A DNA stretch of 64,000 nt from Pseudomonadales bacterium (GTDB lineage: Bacteria; Pseudomonadota; Gammaproteobacteria; Pseudomonadales; Azotimanducaceae): positions 1 to 64,000 of the forward strand of contig JALZVT010000056.1 in assembly GCA_023300545.1 (NCBI GenBank), written 5' to 3'. This document shows, piece by piece, positions 43,152 to 52,074 of this stretch (positions within the stretch are counted from its first letter, which is position 1; every line of letters starts with the position of its first letter). Position numbers and translations under genes: made by a program. The notes beneath the pieces were generated by a model. The model had not been told where the DNA came from. It worked only from the letters and a program-made list of their open reading frames with translations, and did no database searches.

Positions 43152-44294
43152 TTACTCTGTCGCGAGCAGAAACGCGGCTTCGATAAGCGCGGCTTCTGCG
43201 ATGCTTCCCGGTGCAATGGCTTGAGGGTGAGCATTGTTAGCGCCCGTGGCTGCTTGCACAAACGCACCGATGTCCTCGTTATTTTCCTTCAGATAGGTAT
43301 GGAAGGCATGAAGATTGGTTTGTTGATAACCCGCAACTACATCCATCACAAACACCAGGCCCGTGTTTTCAGCGTCACCGCCAATAGTGTGGCAAGACAC
43401 GCAGGTGTTCTGCACAACTTGATCAGCGACATTGTCGGTAAAGTGGGTTAGTGCAGACGGTCCGCCGCCGGCAACCGCGACACCGGTACGGCCTCGCACA
43501 GTACCCGACTCATCAAGAAACTCGAGAGCCACTCGACGTAGTGCTGGATCGAGACCTACGCGGGTATCAGACGACATAAATATAGAATAAGTGCGTGTGT
43601 CGTCAGAGTTTTGGGTGTTGGTAACGCTGGTTGCAATGTCGCCGAGACACTCGCCAGTGGCAGGATGGGTTTCACAAATAAATACGGAGCCGTCGAGTCC
43701 GGCAAGGTCTCTGGGTTGGGCAGTAATCACACCACCGCTACCGACGTTTGTGGTGGCAACAGCCATGAAACCCAATTGCTGATCGCGTGGAATGTTGGCG
43801 ATGCCGTCGCCGCTGGCGGTGAGGGCTACTGCAACAACGTCTGGCGTTGGATTGACACTGGATGCCAACAACAGCGTATTAATGGCTTCGAGTACTGGGG
43901 ATGCGCCAGTGTTGCCGCAGAAAAATGCAAACTGGACGTTGCTGGGCCCAAAGGCACTTCGTGGTGTCATGCCAATAATGAACGACTGAGAACCACCCGC
44001 CGGGATAGATACCGGCGTGTTGATGGTGCCAGTCACTGCGTTGGTTAGAGGGTCTGTTGTTTGATAGAAAAAGTCAGCGTCTTGAATGGATGCTGGTTCG
44101 ATGGCGCAGTTGGTTGCGGTTACGTCATCTGGATTGATGATGGTGGCAAACACAGTGGCAGTGGTGTCGACTTCTACTGAGCGACTAGTAGGTAGCAGCG
44201 CAGCAAACGGAGCCGCAGCGACCTCAGTTGCGGCCAGGCTCAACAACAGGGCAACCGCTCCCAAGGATTTGGAATTGAATACATCGGCGTTCAT
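43152..44294 (-). CDS. Secreted Ig-like protein with a c-type heme motif
   Basis: 380 residues. The N-terminus carries a signal peptide (LGAVALLLSLAATEVAAAP). Two beta-rich Ig-like stretches follow (about 30-130 and 150-270) with Thr/Val/Asn-rich strands. Near the C-terminus there is a single CxxCH motif (NTCVSCHTIGG) and the surroundings (AENTGLVFVMDV, LHAFHTYLKEN) resemble a small cytochrome c domain. The whole is a periplasmic or cell-surface protein of unknown function; single heme plus Ig-like repeats could mean electron transfer or adhesion. Confidence 0.65.
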   Translation of the reverse strand: MNADVFNSKSLGAVALLLSLAATEVAAAPFAALLPTSRSVEVDTTATVFATIINPDDVTATNCAIEPASIQDADFFYQTTDPLTNAVTGTINTPVSIPAGGSQSFIIGMTPRSAFGPSNVQFAFFCGNTGASPVLEAINTLLLASSVNPTPDVVAVALTASGDGIANIPRDQQLGFMAVATTNVGSGGVITAQPRDLAGLDGSVFICETHPATGECLGDIATSVTNTQNSDDTRTYSIFMSSDTRVGLDPALRRVALEFLDESGTVRGRTGVAVAGGGPSALTHFTDNVADQVVQNTCVSCHTIGGDAENTGLVFVMDVVAGYQQTNLHAFHTYLKENNEDIGAFVQAATGANNAHPQAIAPGSIAEAALIEAAFLLATE

Positions 44295-44514
44295 TTTTAA
44301 TAACTACTCAAGAAAACTTATAGTTAAGAAGGTTACCAATGTTGTGTTCAGGGAGTTCGCTGCTTATGTGAGCGTATTGCTGATTGTTATTGCGAATGCG
44401 CAAGAAGATGTAAGCGGGGCGGAGGTTTCTGTGACAAAGGGCGGATGCGTGATGGTGTCGTGCAGGTGTTGCTTAGCAGGTGTTTACTTTGGTTTTTCGC
44501 AAATAGAATCGTAG

Positions 44515-45576
44515 TTAATTTTCCTGATTTTCCAAATATGAAGCAAGGGCTTCTGCCTTAGTTGCAGCAATTCGATACTGATCAGCGGGGGAATTTAACT
44601 TTATGATGTCAGCCTGCAATCGGTCATGAAGAGCACCAGTTCGCAGGATGCGAGCGCTCAAAGCTGGGTATTCAATAGGCCTAATCGCCTTCGCCATAAT
44701 TCCTCTTAAATGGCGAAGAGTGGGGTAAACGCCACGACCAATTGGCGGGAGAGAATCATCTGTTTGTGTACTCCGTATCAAATTGGTAGCTAAGGCTATG
44801 TAGCTCTGTAATATCTCGCCGACTGCAATGGAAGGGCTATTTGCACATTCTGATCGTTCACCCATTAGCGTCTTTATCGCTGCAGCGACAGGAAGTAATC
44901 GTTCCGCTACTTCTTCATAGCGCTTAGCGTCTAGTGATTTTTCTATATCCCGAACGGCCACCAATAATCTTATCCATTCGGTTTCTGATTTATAAAGTTC
45001 TTGATTGTAGTAAGTGCCAAAATACTTATTTGGATCGATTACATTGCCATTAATTGCTAATACAGAACGAGCGACCGCTTCGTACCAAGTGTAGTTGGTA
45101 GGCTGTCCCTTCTTTTCGATTCCTTCAAAACTAGAAAAGCTAGTGTCTAAGGCATGCGAAAGCACTCCGTCCACAGGAATGTCGTGTAAATAAGCGAAGT
45201 AGTATCTGGTCATTGGTCGTGTGTATTTTACATCGCCGGGCTGAGGGTTTTGAAACGACTCAACCAAATCGGTATTCACGCCGCGCAAAAGCTCACTGTG
45301 TAGTCGATAGTTTCGCCGTTGCTGATTTCTGTCTTCAAATATTTTCTGTGCAGCTTGAAGGTTGTCATTGAAGATATGAAAATTCGAGTCAGTCTCAAAG
45401 TATTGCTGTTGTGCAAGCGCATAGGTCAGGGGCTGAGGTAAGGGTGGTCCTGCACATGGGTCAAACTTTCTTGCTGAGCTGCTAGTGTAAGCCGCGAAAG
45501 AAAAGCACAGGGATGGAATAAGCAGGGCCAATGCTGCGAGACGGGAGGTTATCGTCATAGGTTCCTGCGTTCCCAA
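44515..45576 (-). CDS. Secreted protein of unknown function
   Basis: 353 residues (346 from the second Met). A signal peptide (LAALALLIPSLCFSFAAY) is followed by a Cys-Pro-poor, helical mature protein with many Tyr, Gln and Arg residues (QQQYFETDSNFHIFNDNLQA). No domain or catalytic motif recognised. Base composition looks more AT-rich than in the neighbouring gene clusters, as if acquired. It diverges from the DUF4124-type gene across a 170-bp intergenic region in which no clear regulatory motif was seen. Confidence 0.6.
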   Translation of the reverse strand: MGTQEPMTITSRLAALALLIPSLCFSFAAYTSSSARKFDPCAGPPLPQPLTYALAQQQYFETDSNFHIFNDNLQAAQKIFEDRNQQRRNYRLHSELLRGVNTDLVESFQNPQPGDVKYTRPMTRYYFAYLHDIPVDGVLSHALDTSFSSFEGIEKKGQPTNYTWYEAVARSVLAINGNVIDPNKYFGTYYNQELYKSETEWIRLLVAVRDIEKSLDAKRYEEVAERLLPVAAAIKTLMGERSECANSPSIAVGEILQSYIALATNLIRSTQTDDSLPPIGRGVYPTLRHLRGIMAKAIRPIEYPALSARILRTGALHDRLQADIIKLNSPADQYRIAATKAEALASYLENQEN

Positions 45577-45761
45577 TGAAGTAGATATATCAGTGAGCCC
45601 ATATCGTGCCCTTGCAGCGCGGAAAAGTCTCCATATTCAGATAATGCAGAGTTAGGTTAAACGTAGGACTGAGTCAATATTTCGGCTGCATCGCGTGACT
45701 CTCGCAACCCGTGGCTGCCCAGTTAACTTGACCGCTACAACAGGAATTGCTACTACCAGTC

Positions 45762-46424
45762 ATGCAGAAAATTCTAAGCAAAAAAATCGCCGTTGTGTGT
45801 TTATCGGTGTCTCTTGTTGTGGGCTCAATTTCAACCAGCGCAGAAATCTACCGCTGGGTAGATGACAATGGGCAGGTGCACTACACAGATGCACCCCAGC
45901 CTAATAAAGGCAGTAAGGTTGAACTGGATATCACCGCACCCCCAGCCATCCCTGATGAAGGCGAACTGCGCCGTAGAGCGCTGCTGGAAAGAGCCGAGGT
46001 TGAGGCAGAACATAAGTCAGCGATTGAGGCGGAGAACAAAGCGCCACCACCCGTAGCGCCTGTGGAGCGTTGCCTCCCCGCACGCTTTGCCTGGTACGCC
46101 TTAACCCAGGAATTACCCATCTATTGGTCAGACGCCGGAGAGATTCGGGCTGCTTGGCATAGTGATCCTTATCAAGGAGGGCGGAGGTACATAGATGAAG
46201 ATGAGCGACAGCAGCTCATGAGCACGACAACGCAAAAAATCGATCAGCACTGCCCCAATGGCGAGACCGACAACGCGGATGGCAGCGACTATCAACGCTG
46301 GCTGCGAATTGACGATTGCATCGTAAGTAAGGCGGTGCTGGAAGAAGCTAAGGCGCCGAAGGCTCGAACGACTAAAGGAAAGCTCAAAAAGTTGGGTGAG
46401 GATGTGCAGCGGATCTGCGGTTAA
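45762..46424 (+). CDS. DUF4124 domain protein, secreted
   Basis: 220 residues. After a signal peptide (AVVCLSVSLVVGSISTSA) comes a DUF4124 domain, AEIYRWVDDNGQVHYTDAPQ, the short motif that opens many periplasmic proteins of gammaproteobacteria. The rest has a coiled, Glu-rich stretch and three or four Cys residues that may form disulfides (VERCLPARF, DQHCPNG, DDCIVSK, QRICG). Function unknown. The ATG at 45762 is preferred; a TTG at 45747 is possible. Confidence 0.75.
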   Translation: MQKILSKKIAVVCLSVSLVVGSISTSAEIYRWVDDNGQVHYTDAPQPNKGSKVELDITAPPAIPDEGELRRRALLERAEVEAEHKSAIEAENKAPPPVAPVERCLPARFAWYALTQELPIYWSDAGEIRAAWHSDPYQGGRRYIDEDERQQLMSTTTQKIDQHCPNGETDNADGSDYQRWLRIDDCIVSKAVLEEAKAPKARTTKGKLKKLGEDVQRICG

Positions 46425-46468
46425 GGCTGGCGTCACGGTTTGGGGCTCGATAGGTCTCGCGATCTGAT

Positions 46469-47257
46469 TTAGCAGGTAGTTGCGGACAAGGCAGAGCCGA
46501 GCGCCTCGAGAATGGCGTTGAGGATTTTAGTCGTCACCCGGGCGTGATTGAAAATGATGTCCGCCAAAAACAGTGAGACGAACCCTAGGTAGCCGAGATA
46601 CGCATACCCGACGTAGTCGCTATGAATAATGCTAAGCAACCAGTTCTGCTCAAAGATGTAGAAGTAGGAGCAAATGAGTGTAGACGCGGTAAGCAAAGCC
46701 GCGGGGATCATTAAGTGCATGCGCGCATTTGGCTTGAGAAATGAGACCAATAGCAATAATGCAAAGATGGCAATGTTGCTGGATGTGAAGATTCGAATGT
46801 CGCGCTTTAAGTCAGCCACCACTTTCAGATAGCCGCCTTGGATGGTTTCAACAATCTTGTCGTTCGCCGCCTGAAGTAACGACAAGTCAAACTCGAAACC
46901 TCGTTTGTAGCGGTCTGCGTATTTCGTCCGGCATTCGCAATCGAGATCTCTGATCTGCGCTAAGGCCTTCGCCATCGACGCATGGGTTTTTGATCTGAGT
47001 TGATCTTTCTTGAGCTCTATTTGTGCCGCGTTGGCCTCGAAGACTTTTCTGGCGAGGTCACCCAGCAAACCTTCACGGGTTGGCGGCGCAACCTGATCGA
47101 TGGAATCGTCGATTTTCTCGGTGAGCTGTTTCTCGATATAGGAGGATGCAAACTCTTCGAGCCAGCCTGGCACTGAGAACGTCAGATAGAGCGCTGCGCT
47201 AAAGAGGATGATGCCGACGATAGAGAGAATACGGGCGAGTATCAGGCTAGGGGACAC
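46469..47257 (-). CDS. Integral membrane protein of unknown function
   Basis: 262 residues. A signal-anchor-like N-terminal helix (RILSIVGIILFSAALYLTF), then a long soluble region with heptad-like helices and a Cys pair (DLDCECRTKYADRYK), then about three to four helices in the C-terminal third (SNIAIFALLLLVSFL, IPAALLTASTLICSYFYIF, YLGYLGFVSLFLADIIF). No family recognised. It sits between the DUF4124 gene (convergent) and the VOC gene, about 100 bp away on the same strand. Confidence 0.6.
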   Translation of the reverse strand: MSPSLILARILSIVGIILFSAALYLTFSVPGWLEEFASSYIEKQLTEKIDDSIDQVAPPTREGLLGDLARKVFEANAAQIELKKDQLRSKTHASMAKALAQIRDLDCECRTKYADRYKRGFEFDLSLLQAANDKIVETIQGGYLKVVADLKRDIRIFTSSNIAIFALLLLVSFLKPNARMHLMIPAALLTASTLICSYFYIFEQNWLLSIIHSDYVGYAYLGYLGFVSLFLADIIFNHARVTTKILNAILEALGSALSATTC

Positions 47258-47360
47258 TGGTTGTGGTTCCGATCCTTGGTGGGGGTCTAAGCTACAGCAC
47301 CTAACCCGTGGCCGAAACCAGTTCGGGTAAACCTGAAGTCAAGCCAGATGTCGCTCTTGC

Positions 47361-47762
47361 CTATTTTGGCCGGGTAACGTGCTGATCGATCAAGATCATG
47401 TTTCCGTCTGGGTCGGCAACCATAATGCTGTCGGGTTGGTCACCCTCCGACTCGCAAGACTTGAGTAGTTCGACCTGCTGGGCTTGCAAGCCGGATTGAA
47501 TATCACGCACATCGTTGAACTCATCCAAGGTTTCCATTTTATCATTCCAACCCGGATTGAAGGTCATCATGTTGTTTTCGAACATTCCCTGAAATAAGCC
47601 AATAGTGGTGGCGCCGTTTTGCAGGATGAGCCAGTTTTCATCGGGGTTACCGCCTGTCTGTGTGAACCCGAGCTTTTCATAGAATGCCCGTGAGGCTGCG
47701 ATTTCTTTAACCGCAAGGCTGAGCGAAAAGTTACCAAGCTGCATTGTGTTGTTTGTAGTCAT
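47361..47762 (-). CDS. VOC (glyoxalase/bleomycin-resistance fold) family protein
   Basis: 133-residue single VOC domain. N-terminal LGNFSLSLAVKEIAASRAFY and LGFTQTGGNPDENWLILQNG form the first beta-alpha-beta-beta-beta module and MVADPDGNMILIDQH the C-terminal one, with the Asp-Pro-x-Gly-Asn typical of the family. Possible functions include metal-dependent lyase or dioxygenase activity or binding of a small molecule; not decidable from sequence. Confidence 0.8.
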   Translation of the reverse strand: MTTNNTMQLGNFSLSLAVKEIAASRAFYEKLGFTQTGGNPDENWLILQNGATTIGLFQGMFENNMMTFNPGWNDKMETLDEFNDVRDIQSGLQAQQVELLKSCESEGDQPDSIMVADPDGNMILIDQHVTRPK

Positions 47763-47905
47763 TTTGATACTCGCGGAATTGGACTGATTTTTACCAGGGA
47801 CTGTTGAGCAGGCAAACAGAAACAGGCTCGCTAGAGCGTACTATTTGAAGTTATGTATCTGACCGAACAGCCGTCGCAAAGAGATTCCTTGAAGATACCT
47901 CTCAA

Positions 47906-48904
47906 TTACTCCAAATCCAAAAACAACCCCTGCGCCGCCGTCAACCCAAACAACGTATCAGCCGCCAACAACACCGCTCCCGCCGTCCAGGTCGGTCGCT
48001 CATCCGGCCACAACGCCTCATCCCGGGTTACATACCCGGTCCACCAACTGCCATCCTCTTCCTGAAATCGCGCAAGGTCTGCAAACAAACGCCGCGCTTT
48101 CAACCGCTGCCCATTCACGCACAACGCCATGGTCAGCTCGCAGGTTTCCGCAATAGTCACCCAGGGTTCGTCACTCACACACCGACAACCTACACCGGGT
48201 TCAACAAACTCATCCCAACGTGACCGCAGTCGTTGTGTCGCACTCGCGCCACGCACGGCGCCAGTCAATACCGGATAAAACCAATCCATCGAATACCGCG
48301 CCTTCGATTCCCAAGTGCGATCAAACCGTTCGGGTTTGTTGCGCAGGGCGTCACCCAGTTTGAATTGCGCGGCGGTGAACTGTGATGTTGGCAGGCCAAG
48401 CACCTGAGCAATGTCGGCGGTGCAGCCCAGGCTGCGATAGATAGAGCTGCAACCCGTAACCAGTGCATCACGGTCGATGCCTTTTTCAGTGTCCACCGCC
48501 CAATGAATGTCGCCGTGTTCAGTTTGCAGGGTGAGCACAAACTCAATCGCGGCGCTCACGGTTGGCCACAGCCGTTCAAGAAATTGCTTGTCTTGGGTAA
48601 TCAAATATTGATGCCACACGCCGGTTGCGATGTAGGCGACAAAGTTGGTTTCGGCGCGGGTCGCGTCAAAGGGCGCGCCGGCTTTGTAGGCGGCGAGCCA
48701 GCTGCCATCGGGGCGCTGTAGTTTGGCCAGCCAGTCGTAGGCGCGTTCGGCTTCTTCTATATAGCCGCCAATCGCCAAGCCCATGGCCGCTTCCACGTGA
48801 TCCCAGGGGTCGATAATGCTGTCTTCAAACCAAGGGATAGCGCCGTCTGGCAATTGCAGGCGGGCGATGTAGCCGGCGGTGCGTTCCAGCGACTTATCGA
48901 GCAC
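47906..48904 (-). CDS. Alpha/alpha-toroid (prenyltransferase/glucoamylase-like) protein
   Basis: About 332 residues rich in Trp, made of repeated helical hairpins: GYIARLQLPDGAIPWFED, YDWLAKLQRPDGSWLAAY, LFADLARFQEEDGSWWTGYV. The QxPDGSW-type repeats mark the six-barrel alpha/alpha toroid of squalene cyclases, prenyltransferases and glycoside hydrolases. The role is unknown, although such genes often accompany SAM methyltransferases and GT4 glycosyltransferases, as here. The start overlaps the methyltransferase stop; GTG at 48904 is preferred, with an ATG at 48949 inside that gene as the alternative. Confidence 0.72.
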   Translation of the reverse strand: MLDKSLERTAGYIARLQLPDGAIPWFEDSIIDPWDHVEAAMGLAIGGYIEEAERAYDWLAKLQRPDGSWLAAYKAGAPFDATRAETNFVAYIATGVWHQYLITQDKQFLERLWPTVSAAIEFVLTLQTEHGDIHWAVDTEKGIDRDALVTGCSSIYRSLGCTADIAQVLGLPTSQFTAAQFKLGDALRNKPERFDRTWESKARYSMDWFYPVLTGAVRGASATQRLRSRWDEFVEPGVGCRCVSDEPWVTIAETCELTMALCVNGQRLKARRLFADLARFQEEDGSWWTGYVTRDEALWPDERPTWTAGAVLLAADTLFGLTAAQGLFLDLE

Positions 48905-49625
48905 GCGGACGCTCGCCGTTGATGTAATACATGGCCACACTTTTGCCAATGAACGGGTTCAGCACTTTTTCTAACACCCGTGTGACTAGCGGCTTTTGCA
49001 TCAGGTCCCACACCAGCAATCGGTGATAGGCCTTAACCAGCGGGTTGTCATCAGCGGTCGACCAAAACAAACACTTCAACCACCAGTAGGGTGAGTGCAG
49101 GCCGTGGGCGAAGTGTTTGGCGTAACGGTAAAAGCCGAGACCTTCGATTTGTTGGTTCAGCACTTTCTCTTCAAATATACGCAGATGGCCGCCGGGCACT
49201 TCGTGATACGGGGTCGAGAGTTTCCAACACACCCACTCTGGCCCAAACCGGGGCACGCTCATGGCAAACACACCGCCGGTAATCAGCACGCGGCGAATCT
49301 CGTCGAGCATGCCTTGATAGTCGGGTATGTGTTCCAGCACTTCTGAGCAAATCACCACATCAAAGGTGTCATCCGCAAAAGGTAGGTCAAGGCCGCTGGC
49401 CTCAACAAAGTTCAGGGAGTGGTTGCCGGTTTCTTCGACATTGAAGTCGGCCATGCGTGAGCGGGCGGTGAGCATGTCGTCGCGGCTTAAGTCCATGCCA
49501 ATCACCTGGGCTCGGGCCTGCATCCAAATGCTGATGCTGTGGCGGCCTTCGCCGCAGCCAAGGTCTAGCACCTTTAGCTTGTCCAGGTTTGGCAGGTGAG
49601 TGAGTTGAATGGTTTCCAGACTCAT
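48894..49625 (-). CDS. Class I SAM-dependent methyltransferase
   Basis: 243 residues. SAM-binding glycine motif VLDLGCGEGRHSI near residues 19-31, acidic residue after strand 2 (VIGMDLSRDD), then DLPFADDTFDVVICSEVLEH (motif IV region) and RRVLITGGVFAMSVP. It looks like a small-molecule or lipid-head methyltransferase of the UbiE/Methyltransf_11 class. The start codon overlaps the stop of the upstream GT4 gene by 4 bp, and the end overlaps the toroid gene, so the three are translationally coupled. Confidence 0.85.
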   Translation of the reverse strand: MSLETIQLTHLPNLDKLKVLDLGCGEGRHSISIWMQARAQVIGMDLSRDDMLTARSRMADFNVEETGNHSLNFVEASGLDLPFADDTFDVVICSEVLEHIPDYQGMLDEIRRVLITGGVFAMSVPRFGPEWVCWKLSTPYHEVPGGHLRIFEEKVLNQQIEGLGFYRYAKHFAHGLHSPYWWLKCLFWSTADDNPLVKAYHRLLVWDLMQKPLVTRVLEKVLNPFIGKSVAMYYINGERPRAR

Positions 49626-50860
49626 GAGGCGATTACCTTTCTATACAGCGTCACCATGTCGTGCGCTGCCGTTTGCCAATTGAACAGTTTGAGAATGCGT
49701 TCGCGTCCGACGAGCGCGAGAGCCGCGCGCCGCTCGTCGTTGGTGAGTAACTCGTTAATGCCGTTGGCAAGGGCTGCCGGGTTACCCACGGGCACCACAA
49801 TGGCGGCGTCGCCAACCACCTCGGGCAGCGCGCCGCCGTCGGTGCTGACCACGGCAACGCCGCAGGCCATGGCTTCGCCCGCGGGCAAACCAAAACCTTC
49901 ATATTCCGAAGGCACCACCGCCACGCTCGACTGGGCGTACAGCTCACAAATTTCTTCGGTGGTGAGTCCGCTGCGAAAACTAATGGTGTCTTGCAGGTTC
50001 AGTTCTTTAATCAACAACTCGGTGGGGCCGCCGGCCTTTGGTTTGCCAACGATGGTGAGACGAATGTCGGGGTGGGTGTCGCGCAATATCGCGAGTGCGC
50101 GCACCAGGTGTGTGGTGCCTTTAAGGGGCTGGTCGGCGCTGGCGGTGCTGATGAGTTGCAGCGGCTTGCGCTCGATGTCTGGACGGGGATGAAACTGCTC
50201 AGCGTCAATGCCGTTGTGCACCACGTGAATGTCGTCGGCGTTTAGAGAAAACGCCTCCGCGATGTCGGTGCGGGATGATTCGCTGACCGTCACCACATGC
50301 TGCAGTTTACGCGCCACTCGGGTTTGCATGCGCAGAAAACTGTGCCAGCGACGAATGAACACGCGTGACGTGAAGTCGGGTGCGTGGGCCAGGGCAATAT
50401 CGCGGTCCCAGGTGATGGGATGATGAATGGTGGTCAGTAGTGGCATGCCGCGACGCTGCAACGTGAGCAACGCAGAACACAGGCTTTGGTTGTCGTGCAC
50501 GATGTCGAATCGATGCCCGTGTTCCTTCAGCCAGGGCAGCAAGCGCAAGCCAAAGGTGTAGGGTTCGGCAAAGCCGCCGGTGAGCATCGACCACCACTCG
50601 AAGGTGTCAGCCCGCGACCGCAGGTGCTCGCGGGTGAGTGCGCGAACGTGATCGGGGTGATTAAACAAATCGAGGCTGGGCAGCTTCACCAGCTCAATAC
50701 CAGGGTTGAGGTCTGGGTAGGGTGGGCCGCCAATAACGGTCACGCTGTGACCGGCCTCAGTGAGCGCCGCTGACAGATATTTGAGATAAATACCTTGGCC
50801 GCCGCTGTACGGATTGCCGCGATAACCCAGCAGGGCGATGCGTAGTGGTGCGGCAGACAT
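49622..50860 (-). CDS. Family 4 glycosyltransferase
   Basis: 412-residue GT-B enzyme of family GT4. N-terminal Rossmann half: IALLGYRGNPYSGGQGIYLK and SVTVIGGPPYPDLNPG. C-terminal half: HVVHNGIDAEQFHP, the ADQPLKGTTHLVRALAIL start of the second domain and EYEGFGLPAGEAMACGVAVV, whose Glu motif binds the sugar nucleotide. First gene of a three-gene minus-strand cluster with a methyltransferase and an alpha/alpha-toroid protein. The acceptor is unknown, perhaps a lipid carrier or natural product. Confidence 0.88.
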   Translation of the reverse strand: MSAAPLRIALLGYRGNPYSGGQGIYLKYLSAALTEAGHSVTVIGGPPYPDLNPGIELVKLPSLDLFNHPDHVRALTREHLRSRADTFEWWSMLTGGFAEPYTFGLRLLPWLKEHGHRFDIVHDNQSLCSALLTLQRRGMPLLTTIHHPITWDRDIALAHAPDFTSRVFIRRWHSFLRMQTRVARKLQHVVTVSESSRTDIAEAFSLNADDIHVVHNGIDAEQFHPRPDIERKPLQLISTASADQPLKGTTHLVRALAILRDTHPDIRLTIVGKPKAGGPTELLIKELNLQDTISFRSGLTTEEICELYAQSSVAVVPSEYEGFGLPAGEAMACGVAVVSTDGGALPEVVGDAAIVVPVGNPAALANGINELLTNDERRAALALVGRERILKLFNWQTAAHDMVTLYRKVIAS

Positions 50861-50958
50861 AGTGGGCGTTCAGAGACAGGACAACGCGCGATTGTACGTG
50901 CTGGGTGGCTAGGCGCAAACCAGTTGCAAAGGCACTGGTTTGGCCAATTTTGCGGGGG

Positions 50959-51861
50959 CTATCCGGTTCGGTTGGGCAGGGCAACCACGGCAATCTCGCT
51001 GGTCGACGAGTCGATGCGTTCCGGGCCAAAGCTCGGCTCGTGGTGTTGCTCGGTATAAACGTGGGAATACAGTTGCGCCACCCACACCTTGCCTTCTTCG
51101 GTCTTGCGCAAAAAGCGCAGACCTTCGGTGATGTATGGGCTCACCTTCTGATAGAAGAACGCAGGATAAGTGCTGCGCAGATGCCCGGGGTTGGTATACC
51201 CCATTCGTTCCGCGTCACCGTTTTCCTGAAACTCGGCATAAAGATGGGCGAGCTTCTGTAAGTAGCGGGGGTCTGCCAACTGGCCAATAAGATCAGCAGC
51301 GCGAACGAGCCCACCCAGATCACCGGCGCGCTGATAGAACGCGTCGTTGGGAACCGGGAAGCGGGTCATTTCGATGTAATCGGAAATAATTTCAACGTCG
51401 AGCAGGGGTTCTGAAACAAAGCGCTGTTCGACAAACAGCCGGCTGCGGGTGACGTGGTAGGGCGCCATAGAGGCGTCGGTTGAGCCGGGTGGTGGTGACA
51501 CGCGGTTACCCTCGTGATCGCACAGATAATCGCCGGTGCGATCGCCTTTAAGTACGCCGCGCAGATAGCCGATGTCGTGAAAGAGCATGGCAATAACGGC
51601 ATTCACCCAATCGCTGGGCCCAATGTCGCCTTGGCTAGAGATACGCCCCCACAAAATGGTTTGGCCCACGTCGGTGACCAGCACAGTGTGGTTAATGTCG
51701 TGATACGCCGCATCGCAGTTCGACAGGTTTTCGAGTGCCGTACGGCACGCCTGTTCAAGAACACCTTCAAGCTGGTGTCGCTCACCCGGAAACGCCCGTC
51801 GAAAACGGGAGATCAGGTGATCTACAAATGCATCAGTAATGAGCCGTTGGGGATTAAACAT
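50959..51861 (-). CDS. HD domain metal-dependent phosphohydrolase
   Basis: About 300 residues. HD-fold ligands are visible: CDAAYHDINHTVLVTDV (first His), then the HD pair in AMLFHDIGYLRG, and a second half with HVTRSRLFVEQRFV and later YIEMTRFPVP and VRAADLIGQLADP, where a final Asp completes the metal site. Such enzymes hydrolyse phosphoesters, nucleotides or cyclic nucleotides; the substrate here is unknown. ATG 51861 is preferred, with GAGAG just upstream; a TTG start at 51879 is also open. It is divergent from metR, whose operator-like inverted repeat lies between. Confidence 0.82.
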   Translation of the reverse strand: MFNPQRLITDAFVDHLISRFRRAFPGERHQLEGVLEQACRTALENLSNCDAAYHDINHTVLVTDVGQTILWGRISSQGDIGPSDWVNAVIAMLFHDIGYLRGVLKGDRTGDYLCDHEGNRVSPPPGSTDASMAPYHVTRSRLFVEQRFVSEPLLDVEIISDYIEMTRFPVPNDAFYQRAGDLGGLVRAADLIGQLADPRYLQKLAHLYAEFQENGDAERMGYTNPGHLRSTYPAFFYQKVSPYITEGLRFLRKTEEGKVWVAQLYSHVYTEQHHEPSFGPERIDSSTSEIAVVALPNRTG

Positions 51862-51934
51862 TTCTCTCTTTTGATCCAAGTCCCTGGATAACTGAAGAAT
51901 AGTTAATTCTGGCCGATGTGAGTGTGTTCCAGCT

Positions 51935-51950
51935 CACAACACCTGTTGTG
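51935..51950. promoter_or_regulatory. Perfect inverted repeat between HD gene and metR
   Basis: CACAACA, CC, TGTTGTG: a 7-bp perfect arm with two bases between, about 125 bp upstream of the metR ATG and about 75 bp upstream of the HD gene's start. It could be an operator for either divergent gene. No canonical MetR box (TGAA-N5-TTCA) was seen. Roughly 210 bp of intergenic DNA hold nothing else obvious. Confidence 0.45.
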
Positions 51951-52074
51951 TGTCAGTGGAACGTCGGGAATGTGGGGTGGGGCTGTCGGTAACTGGGGTA
52001 TTAGTGACCCGGTTGGCCCCGGCGTCGATTATTAGTAACCTGCATGTTCGATTCATCTCACATGAGAGGGACTC

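Noticed and set aside
51917-51938. TGTGAG ... CTCACA as a CRP site upstream of metR
   Set aside because: The spacing between the half-sites is longer than the six bases of a CRP site.
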